NCBI GenBank assembly: GCA_963971425.1
Contig: OZ020524.1
Coordinates: 868,001 to 932,000, forward strand
DNA: 64,000 nt
DNA from: Bryoerythrophyllum caledonicum
Taxonomy: Eukaryota; Streptophyta; Bryopsida; Pottiales; Pottiaceae
Reading direction: 5' to 3'
Positions 10,920 through 21,994 of the stretch are shown one piece after another. The notes under the pieces are model-generated. The model saw only the letters and a list, made by a program, of their open reading frames with translations, did no database searches and was not told the origin of the DNA. The position numbers and the translations under genes were made by a program. Within the stretch, counting starts at the first letter, position 1. Every line of letters starts with the position of its first letter.

Positions 10920-13782
10920 AGCAGCAAAATGGTGATGGAACAGCAACAGCAGCAGCAGCATGACATGCAACAGTAGAAAAACAAGGAAGTAAGCTGTCGG
11001 TGCATTCACCTAGTCAGTGATTTTCTCAGACTATAAAACTTTGCGGTGTAGTATTCTCTATACCTGTACCTTACATAGAATAGTAATGTATTTATTGCTT
11101 CGCGTCTTGGATGTTCCGTCTTCTGTATCTGTAATATATTCCTAAGAATAATGGCCACCACTTTGCTTTGAATTCCATGTCTTCTTCTTCTTTATAATTT
11201 TTTAAATTTTTTTATGGAGTGTGCCGTGCCATTCAAGCCTTGACCGCTTATCAGCCTCCTTTCCATCAATGCCTGTTATTTTTGGATTCTGTCATTTCAT
11301 GAAACTGAACTTTAAATATTGTCTCTTCTAATTTTAAAACGTGAAATTCTTAATTTTTTGTTTGACTGGGAGCTAGATATGATTGGCAAAAAAAGGTTGA
11401 ATACCCAGTAGAATTTGCCTCATAATTAAATAATGCTTCCTTCATCCATTGAATGGGAAGGATTTTACAGTTTCAAGTGTGATTTATGCTAGTAACAGAA
11501 TACTTAGTACGTGGAAAAAACATAAATGAACAGTGGACGTTTTGAAACAAAAGGTGCAAATTGTACCCTCTAAGATGCCTTTGAAAGTGTCTTTGTCATA
11601 ATATTGGAGCTCTAATTTATTGTTCTAAAATGCTATAGACTTTTCAAGATGCTATGCTCTGTTTGGAGAGCGCAACCACTTCAAAAGCAAGTTCTGAATA
11701 TGTCATCCAACAGTGGAGCGCTTTGAAGAAAATTGGGGTCGTCGAAGAAAATTGGGGTCGTCATGAGTCGTTGTGTAGCTGGCAAGGCAACCTTGCAGTG
11801 TGGGTTAGGGAGTTTCACTAGGCTTTTGCCTCTTACGTTGCCAGCTCTTACGCGTTGTTCTCATTGTTCTTGGTTCCTATTTGCAATCAAACTTTGTTTG
11901 TTTTGTGCTAGAAAAAAAAGAAAAACATGTCATCTAACATTTTGGGTCACTTTTAGCAAAACATTGCATTGTTCTTGGATAAGTTTTAATGCCCCATTTA
12001 AAATCTATAAAGTGTACCCTTTTTATAAAAGAGTATTTGAGGTAGTCAAGAACACATATATCACAAAAATCTTACTTCCACCATTTTTAACAACTTTTAT
12101 TTGTGGAACTTTTTATAAAAGGCTAAAATTGACATTAAGAGAAGTTGTTTTTTTGTCCACTTATCTATGCTTGCTTCTAGAAGTCTTAAATAAAGTTTCA
12201 ATCGACATACATTCAAAGCTTCCACCTTTATCTCTAGCCTAATATTGCTATACATTAAAACTAGATTTTTAATATATAAATTTATCCATGTGGTGCTTTG
12301 GTTTGATTCAAAACATATCAAGAAATGAAATAAAATCACAAGCTACATATAGAAAAACCAAACATGACTCTTGTCAATCAGTTTTTTTTTTCAATTACTC
12401 ATTCATTAGCTTCTAGTTGTGCCCATATGTCGGTTGCTACTTAGCACACTCGTAGAATCCAAGTACAAGAAGAATTAAAATCAAGTTTGGAAGAAGAGGT
12501 AGGAATAATAGCAAAAATAGGAGTAGAAGTCGAATTAATAATAAGAGGTGCGAGTAAAGTGACAAGACTACTCAAGTACAAGATGATCAAATGAGGTTTT
12601 CTTGAAAGTGAAAGGAGGTCACCTTGCATGTCACCCTTTACTCTATGGTCCTATGTTAGTAACTGGGACCACATGGCCAAGGTGACATTGGCTTCAGAAA
12701 GGTATGTGGAACTCTCCAATTAACTCTTAGAGAGCTTATAGTATTGCAAGGTACCCATTTAGCTTGCATTGGGTAGGGCCCAAGAGCATTGATTGCCATG
12801 CATTCTATTGGTGCAGAAATTCCTCATGTTGCCTTTCTTTCGGCATCTGAATCTCACTCTGCTTTTTGTCATTTTTTCTCTTCAAAGACTTTCAAGAAAA
12901 CTCTATTATCAATCACACAAGGTAACCCCGCCATAACCAACCGGATCCCATAACCAACGCTTATATCCAACCTACTTCCATTCCATTACCACCCATTCAA
13001 CTCCAAATGCATGTTTGCTTTTAGTTAGGACCCCTTACTCTTGATGAGCACTTTTAGGAGGTGCCTATTGGGGGCCATTGGCTAATTCACATCAAATTTA
13101 TGAGATTCTCATAAAAAATGAAATGAAATCAGTTGGTTCACATTTGTAATTCTATTGACTATTACTAAACAATAAATGAACCATTATTTGGGAGCCTCTC
13201 CATACATACACATTGCTTAACTTGTCACTTATGGGGGAATCACCTGAACCCTCTAAGGCCTAAAGTCCATTTTTGGGTCTAGCAGGCACAATAATCTCAA
13301 TAGCAAACGCTACATCAGGCCACCTCCATGAAAAACTAAAGAGGGACATAAAGGTGGAGGAAGATGGGCGTCTATCAAGACCATCACCACGACAATCAGT
13401 GCAAGCATTAGCAAGCTAGAGTGATTTCGGTAGATTTTCATGGTGAAATGTACCCACTGCATAGATGTCATTCAGCATGATCTAGAACACTCGTAGATTC
13501 CCACAGACCAGAAAAGCTCATCAGCTTCAAAGAGTTAATAAGATAGGCGACATAGGAGAGGGGAAGTCAAAGGGGTTAGTGAGGGGAAGAGAACGGACAG
13601 AAGTCGTCAGGGGAATGAACAGAGGCCGGAGTAACGTGGGATGGATGGGGATGGGGCCCGCCACAGGAGACGAGCGAAATGCAGACAGGAAGAGTATGGG
13701 GGGGCACTGAGGGGCCGCCAGCAAGGAAGGTAAAATAGTGTGGGCAGAAATATGGGGTGGGCGGAAAGAAAAGGAAGGCCAA
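10920..13782. other. AT-rich intergenic spacer
   Basis: Holds the 3' UTR of the SOUL gene and nearly 3 kb without a supported gene. A perfect 19-bp direct tandem duplication lies at 11725-11743/11744-11762 (unit GAAGAAAATTGGGGTCGTC). Open frames here lack splice partners and known motifs. No terminal repeats were recognised. Confidence 0.5.
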
Positions 13783-14022
13783 TCTCTTTCTCTTTCTCTT
13801 TCTCTTTCCACTTGACGTCAGACAATACATACATCATCATCACGTCTGTCTTTCCGTGTGCTGTAGTCTAGCCCCTGTCTTCGTCTTTCTCTTTCTCTTT
13901 CTCTCTTTCTGATGCTACACCAACGACTTCGCTCTCGCAACTTTCTCCAGCTTCGTTCCGCCATCGCCACGCCCGCTCTCCCCGCGTGCGTGTGTGTGTG
14001 TCTGTGTGTGCGTGTTGTGTGT
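13783..14022. repeat. Pyrimidine and GT microsatellites in the leader of the CW gene
   Basis: Three low-complexity tracts: (TCTCTT)n at 13783-13808, CTTT/CTCT at 13884-13910, and (TG)n with interruptions at 13986-14022. They precede the CW-zinc-finger start codon by 270-500 bp and probably lie in the core promoter and 5' leader, where plant genes often carry Y-patches. They create long spurious Arg/Glu-rich open frames on the minus strand. Confidence 0.7.
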
Positions 14023-14288
14023 TTCTTCTGCTTCTGGCGTGTTCCGTCTGCATCCATCGCTGCAGCATTTGCACCCACGTTGCCACATTCCCGGAATTCG
14101 TCTCTCGTAGGGTTTCGCGCGGGGTGAATCCATTCGCTTGCGTTCCTGGCTGGGGGAGGACGGTGCGGTGACCTGAGTTGATTGGTGGGAGGTGGTCGCG
14201 GCGGCCATGCAGCCTCCGGCCCCCGGACCGCGGTTAAAACCCTAGGAGGGAGCGCACCGAGGGGCACGGCGAGGGAGCGCGGCGGGAG

Positions 14289-17200
14289 ATGGCGGGTGCC
14301 ATGGAGGAAGAGGATGCGGAGCTCGAGGAGGGGGAGGCCAAGGAGGCGCTCGATCCCGAAACCGACTTCTCGTACATTGTAAATGCTCCAATTGTGCTGC
14401 CAATTCGTGTCTGGATGGGAGGAGTGAATGCGCGGACTAGGTTTTGCCACATTGTCGCAGGAATTGCGCGCCTTGGTGGTTGCGGTGGCCGTGGCTTTTT
14501 GGTTGTATCGGTTTTTCGGCGAGGGCGTAGGGGTAGCTTTGAATTTTTGGACATTCCGTGGATTGGTGATAGTTTTGGCTCGGGCACCGCTTTTGGTTGC
14601 GGAATCCCCTTGCGTCTAGATTCTTTTGACTGTATGTGAGGGAATCCTCGCAATTGCCATGTCGCGCGACGTCAGAAAACTTGCGCCAATCGCGTTATCT
14701 AGTTGCAGGCAGAGTAATCGGAGCTGCGTCTTGGAAGCGACGTAGAGAAGGGTTTGTAGAGTTGTTGGCCTCGTCTACCTAGGAAATGAGCTGCGAGGAC
14801 TTGTGCTCTGTGAATTTCCGAGGGCTGAAATGGCTTCCGGTGTTGTTGTGTGGCAGGAAAGGAGATTGGAAATGGTGTTGGGAGAGTGCCAGAAGGAGTT
14901 TCAAGGGGGGAACCTTTCTACGGAGAAATTGGGTATGCTCTCTCTTATCCGCACCACATGTAGAGCGAATTGCTTCCGTCCCTTCCCGCGTTTGGGAGGC
15001 AGGGAAGGGATTGTGCCCGGTCGGTCTAGCCACGCCTTGCTTGAATACCTAGTGTATGTGTGTATCAATCACGTCATGTTGCCAAGAAGAGGATTCTTCT
15101 ACTTGGAGCAACTGAACGATGATGCTTAAGGTACATACACGCTGAAGCCAAGGTTGGGTGATCTCAGGGTCGAAATATGGAGGATATGGCACTTTCCTGC
15201 CAACACAGGCTCGGATCCCATCTGTGCTGGCGGATCGACATCCTGCAGCGCCTGCGGCGGAGGTTGCGAGGCCGGTGGGAGAAGGAGTTGCAGCAGAGGT
15301 GACGGATACACACATCTTGCTACCGTTTTTGTTGAAACAACGCAGTTCATGTGGAAGTCTATCATCACTACTAACACAGAGGTGTGTTGGATGGCAGCCT
15401 GTGAAGCGCTCGGCGGGGACTTCAGTCTCGCAGGTCAGTGTGAAAGAGAACGGTGGGGTTTCGAAAAGCAAGCAGGTGAAGCTGAAAATTAAACTGGGGA
15501 AACAAGCTACGGGAACAAACGAAGCGAAACGGAAGGCGCTTTACAATGGACTTGGCTTGGATGGTGAATCTGAGGAGGATGCCTCTGTGGAGGAGGATGA
15601 CGACAATTACTCTCGTTCGAATGTGGAGTCCCCTGAACCCAGCCCCATGGCCATGATCGAGGTATGTCTGTCATGTTCCCCTTCACAGCAAGTGCATGGG
15701 TTCTGGATTAGGAACCAGAACATCGTTTATGATCTGTGAAGCAACCTGATGGATTCATCGCCATGACTCTTGGGACAGATGATGTCAGCGCCCTGCCCCG
15801 AAGGAGGCTTGCTCTCACCATTGTCGGATAGCACTTTCGAGAACATGGACGGGAAGGAATCCATTTTCCACACGCATAAAGCCGGGAATTTCTCTACAGC
15901 TACCTCAAATGCATATCCTCCTGGCAGCAAAGTCGATCTGAATTCACCTCATGGGTCTGGTTTAGACTACAGGAAAAGCAAAGCGTTCGATGTAGACAAG
16001 CACACCATGGACGGGAAAAAGGGTGCCGATTTCGCAGCTGAGTCTAATGGGACTCAAGGGAGGAAATCAAGAAGGGACTCTGACGCGGAGAAGCCGTTCG
16101 TGAAAGAGAGGCAATCCAAGTCTGGCAGGAATGACGTTGTTAGAGTGGAGCAACAGGACCCTCTGGATGACAAGGGGATGGAGGGATTTGGAAAGGAGGA
16201 GTTCGATCTAGTCAGGGACCCATCTAAAAGCTATCGTAAGCACCATCTCGAAATGAACAAGCCACCGGCTGTGAACGGTCAAAAGGACAAAGACGTCGCC
16301 GATGGTAAGGGACCTGGGAAATCACAAGCTTCCAAAGTTAGGGAGAGCAAGGAGTTCTCCCGATCTAAAGCTGTGAAGGCTCAGAATTTGAAGGAGAATG
16401 AGGTTGCCCGGATGGCGGATAGTGAGAACGATAAGGGGCTAACCTTGCCTGATGCCAGAAAGCAAGGGAAGGAAGAGAGCAAGATCACGGCTCCTGTAAG
16501 AACCAAAGAGAATTCTAAGGAGGGGTTTAGAGAAAATCAAAAGAGGGATGTCGCAGGAGATGTGAAAGCTAAAGAGCTTGTCAGGGACGCCGCTAAGCCT
16601 GGAAGTAATCCGAGTTCTACTAAGAAAACAAGTAGCGGTGTTCATGGTCGGAAAGGTGTCTCACACGAGCACAAGAGTTCCAAGAGTGCTCATGAGAAGA
16701 AATCGTCTATGAAGGAGCTTGAGAAAGACCGGATGAACTTATCCGAGCCCGTGGCTCTTAAGGAAGAGGAGAAGGTTCCAGCAGTTGTAGAGGCTGCGCC
16801 AGCTTCTTTGGTGGTCCCGCAACTTGTTCTAGACAACTGGGTTGAATGTGACAAGTGTGAGCAATGGCGGTTGCTGATGCCCCACGTGAACCCAAAGCCA
16901 CTACTGCTGAAGAAATGGCGCTGTAAAATGATGGATTGGCTGTAAGTCCCCGAGAGAGCTCATTTTTTTTCTCCAAGATCTGTACATGTCTTTACGTTCA
17001 CCTAGTTTTTCACATTTAAGGACTGCAGTGGTTTGTACATGTGTTAGGGGATGTGTGGACAATGTTATATACCGACATGCATGGATAGGGTCTACACGCT
17101 ATAGGTTGTCTGCAGGAATTTTCTTGTTGTGGGTGTTTATTTGAGCTACTTTCCTGCAAGGCTGACAAAGCATGGCTGAGGAAACAGGCCTGGAATGAAC

Positions 17201-20200
17201 GACTGCAAGTTCAAGGAGGAGGAAACCACAGCGGCCGTCTACCAGAAGTTGGGGTATCAGAATCCTGCTCTGCCTGCTGGAACGCTGCCCGTAGCTGCTG
17301 CTGCTATGGCTTCTGCCGCTCCGATCGCTCCTATTGCTCCAGCCCCAACAGCAGAGCCGCCTGTGGTGGAGAAATGGGCAGATGAGGTGGATACCAAGAA
17401 GAATTTTCTTCCTAAGAAAGGTGTAGCACGAAAGTTAGGAGGTTCTGTTCCCAAGGTTGCTGGTGGCAAAGGGGTTGATGGAGCAGTGAGAAGTAAGAAT
17501 GACATGGGACTAGATAATTCTGGCGATGGCACAACAGTGAGCGACAAGCATAAGCCTAAGGCTAAGGAAAAAGTCAAGCGCATACGTCCTCATGAAGGTC
17601 GGTTTTCAAATTCTGTGCGTTTAGGGTCCGTAGCCATATTACGTCTTTCTTGTTCAAACATCCGGGACTAGTTTGCTTTACATCACAATGGTACTGTTGG
17701 TTATTACATTTTATTAGATAGTTGTGAACTGGGGTTGCTAACATTGAAAGTGTTGCCCTATGCGTTGTAACAGGTGAAGATACGCGCATCTTCAAGAAAA
17801 AGGTTCTGCAGGAACAGGAGCGCAATCTGGAAGCATCACAATGGAGCAAGGAGGCTATGGATGTAGAATCTTTCCAGGGTGAAAGAGAGCGAGGAGAAAC
17901 TCAAGGTGGTGGTCCAGGGAAGAGGAAAAAAGTGGGCATTTCCGAGGATCTGGAGGAGACTCCGAATCTGAAAAAGAAGAAAGGTGGCAGGGCAAGGCTA
18001 CAATTTGATGATTTAGTGCCTAGTGAGGAAGAGTATGTGGAAACAGACAAGAGGACCAATGTACAGAAATCAAAACGGGAGTCGTCAATGCTGAGGCCAA
18101 AAGATGTCTCGCACAGTGGCCTACACGATAAAGAGACACAAGATATCAACTCTGTCTTGAAAGACCTAAGGGAGAACGACGGGGTTCCAGACAGGCGTAG
18201 AGAGGACAGAGATCAAGGGAGAAGGTCCAAAGGCTCAGAGAAGCAGTGGAGATCGAAAGAGGATGCTAGTGACTCTGAGCAAAGAACATTTAAGAAGCGC
18301 AGAGACGACGCATCCTATGACAGGCCTAATCAAGCCAGTCCTCGGGAGAAACCTGCATATGGAAGGGAAGATTTCAATCGTTCGACTTCTTCAAAGGTTT
18401 CTAACTCATCCTCGGGCTCATTGAAGGGCGTGGGTTCTCCTCTGGAATCTACTGTCTCATCATCGCCTGTGAGAGCATCTAATGGAAAAGAAGAGTGGTT
18501 CACAAGACAGAGCATCAACGCCGCTTTGGCCGCTGACATTGCTATGCATTCGTCACCAGACGCCAAGCATGTTCGTGCTGCGTCACGGGGCTCCTCGTTT
18601 GACGAAGGAGATAACCGTCATCCTGGAGCTACACACAATACCACAAGATTTGCGAAGCAAGATTCTAGTGGGGAGGCTCGTGACGATGGTTGGTATGACG
18701 AGGAGGACAGAGGTGTGGATCGTGGACATAGCCACAATCATCACCCAGAGCGGCATCCTCACAGCTCTGGAGACATTGATGACATGGATGGTCAACAGGT
18801 CAGACGGAAAGGCAATCGTGAGCGCGACTTTGATCGCAGAAGGCTTGATATCCGGGACAATGACCATCTAGACCACAGTGATCACATTGCCAAAGATAGG
18901 AATACGAGAGATGAGAGGTGTCGTCCTCCACGGGAAAGTGGCCCGGAGAAACCTGGAGAAAGGTCTTGGGAGGAGGACTTAAAGCCCGATGGGTCTAAGT
19001 ACTCCCACAGACGAGATGATACTTCAGCGCAGGCACATGGGGCCAGGGGCGGTGGACCTTCCGGCAAAGAAACCAATCGGGAAAGCGACAGAGTCGTTTC
19101 CAATGTGCGTAAGGATGGTGGTGCAGTAGAACCATCGGATACCAATAAGCGACCAGGTGCATCATCCAACAGTCGTGGTGGTGGTGATAGAGGAGAGACT
19201 TTGAAACGGGAAGATTTGGAAACTGGACTCGTAAAATCCGGCGAGGCAGCAACAGGCAGCCCTGCAAAGCGAGACTCTCAACACTACACACAGGCCATCC
19301 TGAGTTCAAATGATTACAAGAAGTCTGCGACGGATCTGAAGCACCTTGCAGATCGACTGAAGGTTTGATTCCTCATCCAAGCACGCATATTAAATACTAA
19401 CCAGAACTCAGTTTCAAATCAAGAGTCAGTTCCGAGCAGTATGAATTGCTTGCAAGAGACACGTGATTCTGACACATGTTTTTGTTTTTATCCACAGCAT
19501 ACCGACGAAACAGGGAGTACCAACGTGTATTTAAGTTCAGCGCTGCAATTCTTACAATCAGCAGCAGTACTGGAGTCCGTACAAAGAGAGAGTACCACCA
19601 ATAAGTCCATTGAATTATACAGGGACACTGCTGGTCTTTGCGAGTACGTTTCTGAACTTCGAACTGTTGTCACTCCCCTTCGGTCGTTTTTCTTTGCGTA
19701 CCATGCCATGGGCTTTGAGGCTATCGTCTCATTTTTTTTCTTTCTTGTCGTACCAATAACTAATCTGTGATTCTGCTATGGATGCCCGTGTGGCAGGTAT
19801 TGTGGTAGTCAGTACAATAAACGTGGGGACATTCGAGCTACAGCTCTTGCTTACACATGTGCAGCTGTTGCTCGTACGAGGCTCATGTTGTGTAAGAAGA
19901 CTTCCTTCGCAAACGACTGTAAGGAGTTCCAGTCTGCTGCCAATTTAACATCTGGCCCACACATGCCCTCAAACGGTGATCCCTTTGTCCATCTTATTGC
20001 CTCTTTATACCCGGTTTTAAAAGCAGATGCTTGAGTCAAGATCTCAGCCTCGTCACTAAACAGCTCTGATTTTCATGCAGGGGAGTCTCCATCGTCTTCA
20101 TCAGCCTCAGATGTGGACAATCTCAATAAGCACCACGGCATAGTTCCTGTTAGCAAGGCCTCGTTAGGGAAAGCGGGAATAGTATCTCCGCAAGTGCCGT

Positions 20201-20544
20201 CAGGAGCAACTATCAACATTCCCTCAAGGTTGCGTCCAGTTGCGACGCGGTTTCTGCGAGATGTACGTGGTTTGCTTTCCTCGTCCTTCTTTTACAATTG
20301 CGTGTCTGTGTTGCCTCGACTGGCTTCTTACCAGCGATATTGCTCCGACTTTCAGGCTCTGGACATGAGCGCGGTCCTGGAGTCGTGGCAGAAGGCTGCA
20401 GATGCAACAGCCAAGGCTGAGGCCAGCGTGGAGACGCGGGGGATGGCGGCCGTGAAGCAGGTGGGTGAGTTGGGTGGGTTTTGTGGAGATATTGATGGAG
20501 TTGTACGATTAGTACGAGTGGCACTGGATGCCATTGGCCACTAG
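14289..20544 (+). CDS. CW-type zinc-finger protein (plant chromatin-reader family)
   Basis: Exons: 14289-14378, 14857-14932, 15168-15661, 15779-16941, 17188-17597, 17774-19362, 19498-19643, 19797-19975, 20081-20262, 20356-20544; 1505 aa, or 1478 if 15299-15379 is removed. The N-terminus carries the acidic ELEEGEA..FSYI and SKYGGYGTFLPT motifs shared by the plant family (for example Arabidopsis At3g62900, At4g15730). The CW finger spans about residues 573-615 with zinc ligands C577, C580, C602, C614 and aromatic-cage tryptophans W574 and W583; an intron splits it at residue 608. CW domains bind methylated H3K4. The middle is a long, charged Lys/Glu/Arg-rich disordered region (residues 230-560 and 680-1270). 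The C-terminal helical part (STNVYLSSALQFLQSA, RATALAYTCAAVARTRL) is also conserved in the plant proteins. Nuclear location is inferred. It converges with the GLR gene. Confidence 0.92.
15299..15379 (+). other. Candidate retained or facultative intron (exitron) inside CW exon 3
   Basis: An 81-bp segment starts GTGACG and ends AACACAG, has a T-rich middle, a length divisible by three and no in-frame stop. Removal and retention both preserve phase (GVAAE-RCVGWQP against GVAAE-VTDTH...QRCVGWQP). I treat it as coding in the main model but cannot decide from sequence. Confidence 0.45.
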
Positions 20545-20598
20545 CTAGGCGTGCTCTTACGCATCTGAAAGATTTAAGAGCCGAGTAGTAGTATTATG

Positions 20599-20650
<52 letters not shown>

Positions 20651-21994
20651 CAGCAGCAGGAGGGGAAGGAAGGCGGAGACAAACGCACACCGAAAGTGCA
20701 TAATCCTGCCCTGGTTTGTAAGTTTACATCCCCATTTCAGTACATCTTGAGAGAGGATTCGCTTGTACCATTTAATGTCACGAAACAGAGAGTTTGAATA
20801 GGTTAGGATACATTGCTTTCACCTGCCGCACTCTTTCAACCAAATGGCTGAAGAGCACCACAGGCTTAAAATTGTCAACTCCCTTGGTCTTCTTAGACTA
20901 GTAGGTTAGCGAGCGAGAGAGAGATAGAGAGTAGCTTTTTGTAGAAGAAGCTGAGATCCAAGAAATTTTGTTGGCCCCTTCGCAGCATCTCGTGTAAGAA
21001 GTTATTGTCCAATAATACTAGAAATCTCCTCTCCATCGCTCATTCTTCCTCAATATTTTGATCTCCAATCTCATTTCAACTTTCTTGTACGCTTGCATTA
21101 GAGTTGTTGCCTATTTGGAGCAAAAACTATGTTGAAATTTTTTAAAGTCGATAAACCTTTGACCATTCATAAATCTGTGTTGTTCCTTTTTCCCAAATTG
21201 TGTCAAACTGAATTTTCTATCATTTCAAATGAGATTATCTAGTATTAGACATTTCATCTTCTGAAATTCAAAAAATAAGACGAGAAAAATATTTCAAATG
21301 GTCCACTTATAAATTAGAGAAATGAGGAATTTATTAGAAGCAACTTTGCCTGATTGAAATCAATTATGAAGTGGGAAAACATGCTTAGAGAAAAGTGGAA
21401 ACACCAAAACAAAAAGGCATTAAAATGCATTGATATACTACGGAAAACCAACTTCTTTTGGTATACACAACACAGCGACATTCTTGGGGCTCCATCTTCA
21501 CGGACCCATATTCCTGTTCAACAATTCTTATGCTACTTTTTGTAATTAAGATCAGCATTCTGAGGCAAAAGGTGAAACTCTAGATCCCAATGAAGAAATT
21601 GCTCCCACACGAGAATTTCACTAATGTAGAATCATCACAGCTCATCATACTATGAAAAAAGGCCAGCACCTTCTGTAATCTCACATTGGGACCATCTAAC
21701 AACACAAACCAGAAAACACACCCACTTTGGGTACACTACTACAATATCTCAGCTACAGCTTCTCTCTCAAGATTCACTAAATTGTTCATAAAGACGCAAA
21801 CAAAGGCTCAAACATCGTTGCCAAATGACTATGCACATTACCACCGCCAACATGATTATCATGCTCTAAGCTCCCCAAACGAAAGAACTCGGTCTGTCGA
21901 TGCCTACTACTCCTACCAAAACGCTTCACCATTTGCACGGCGCGTTACATCACCTGCTATATGACGGCCATCCTGACATGCTTTTGCCATGGCT
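20545..21994. other. Convergent intergenic spacer with (TAG)n microsatellite
   Basis: This holds the 3' UTRs of the CW gene (+) and the GLR gene (-). A near-perfect (TAG)n tract lies at 20600-20643, about 55 bp after the CW stop codon and so probably within its 3' UTR; a CAG stretch follows. The rest is AT-rich and I see no gene in it. Confidence 0.6.

Noticed and set aside
11733-12242. 169-codon open frame on the plus strand
   Set aside because: AT-driven, Phe/Leu/Lys-rich composition, no homologous motif, no splice partners; most likely chance.
12441-12629. Coding-looking stretch (EELKSSLEEEVGIIAKIG on plus, hydrophobic frame on minus)
   Set aside because: Short and isolated, with no start context, flanking exons or recognised family.
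13818-14450. 210-codon open frame on the minus strand, Arg/Glu/His-rich
   Set aside because: It is the antisense of the CW gene leader; its composition comes from CTTT and GT microsatellites and it has no known motif.
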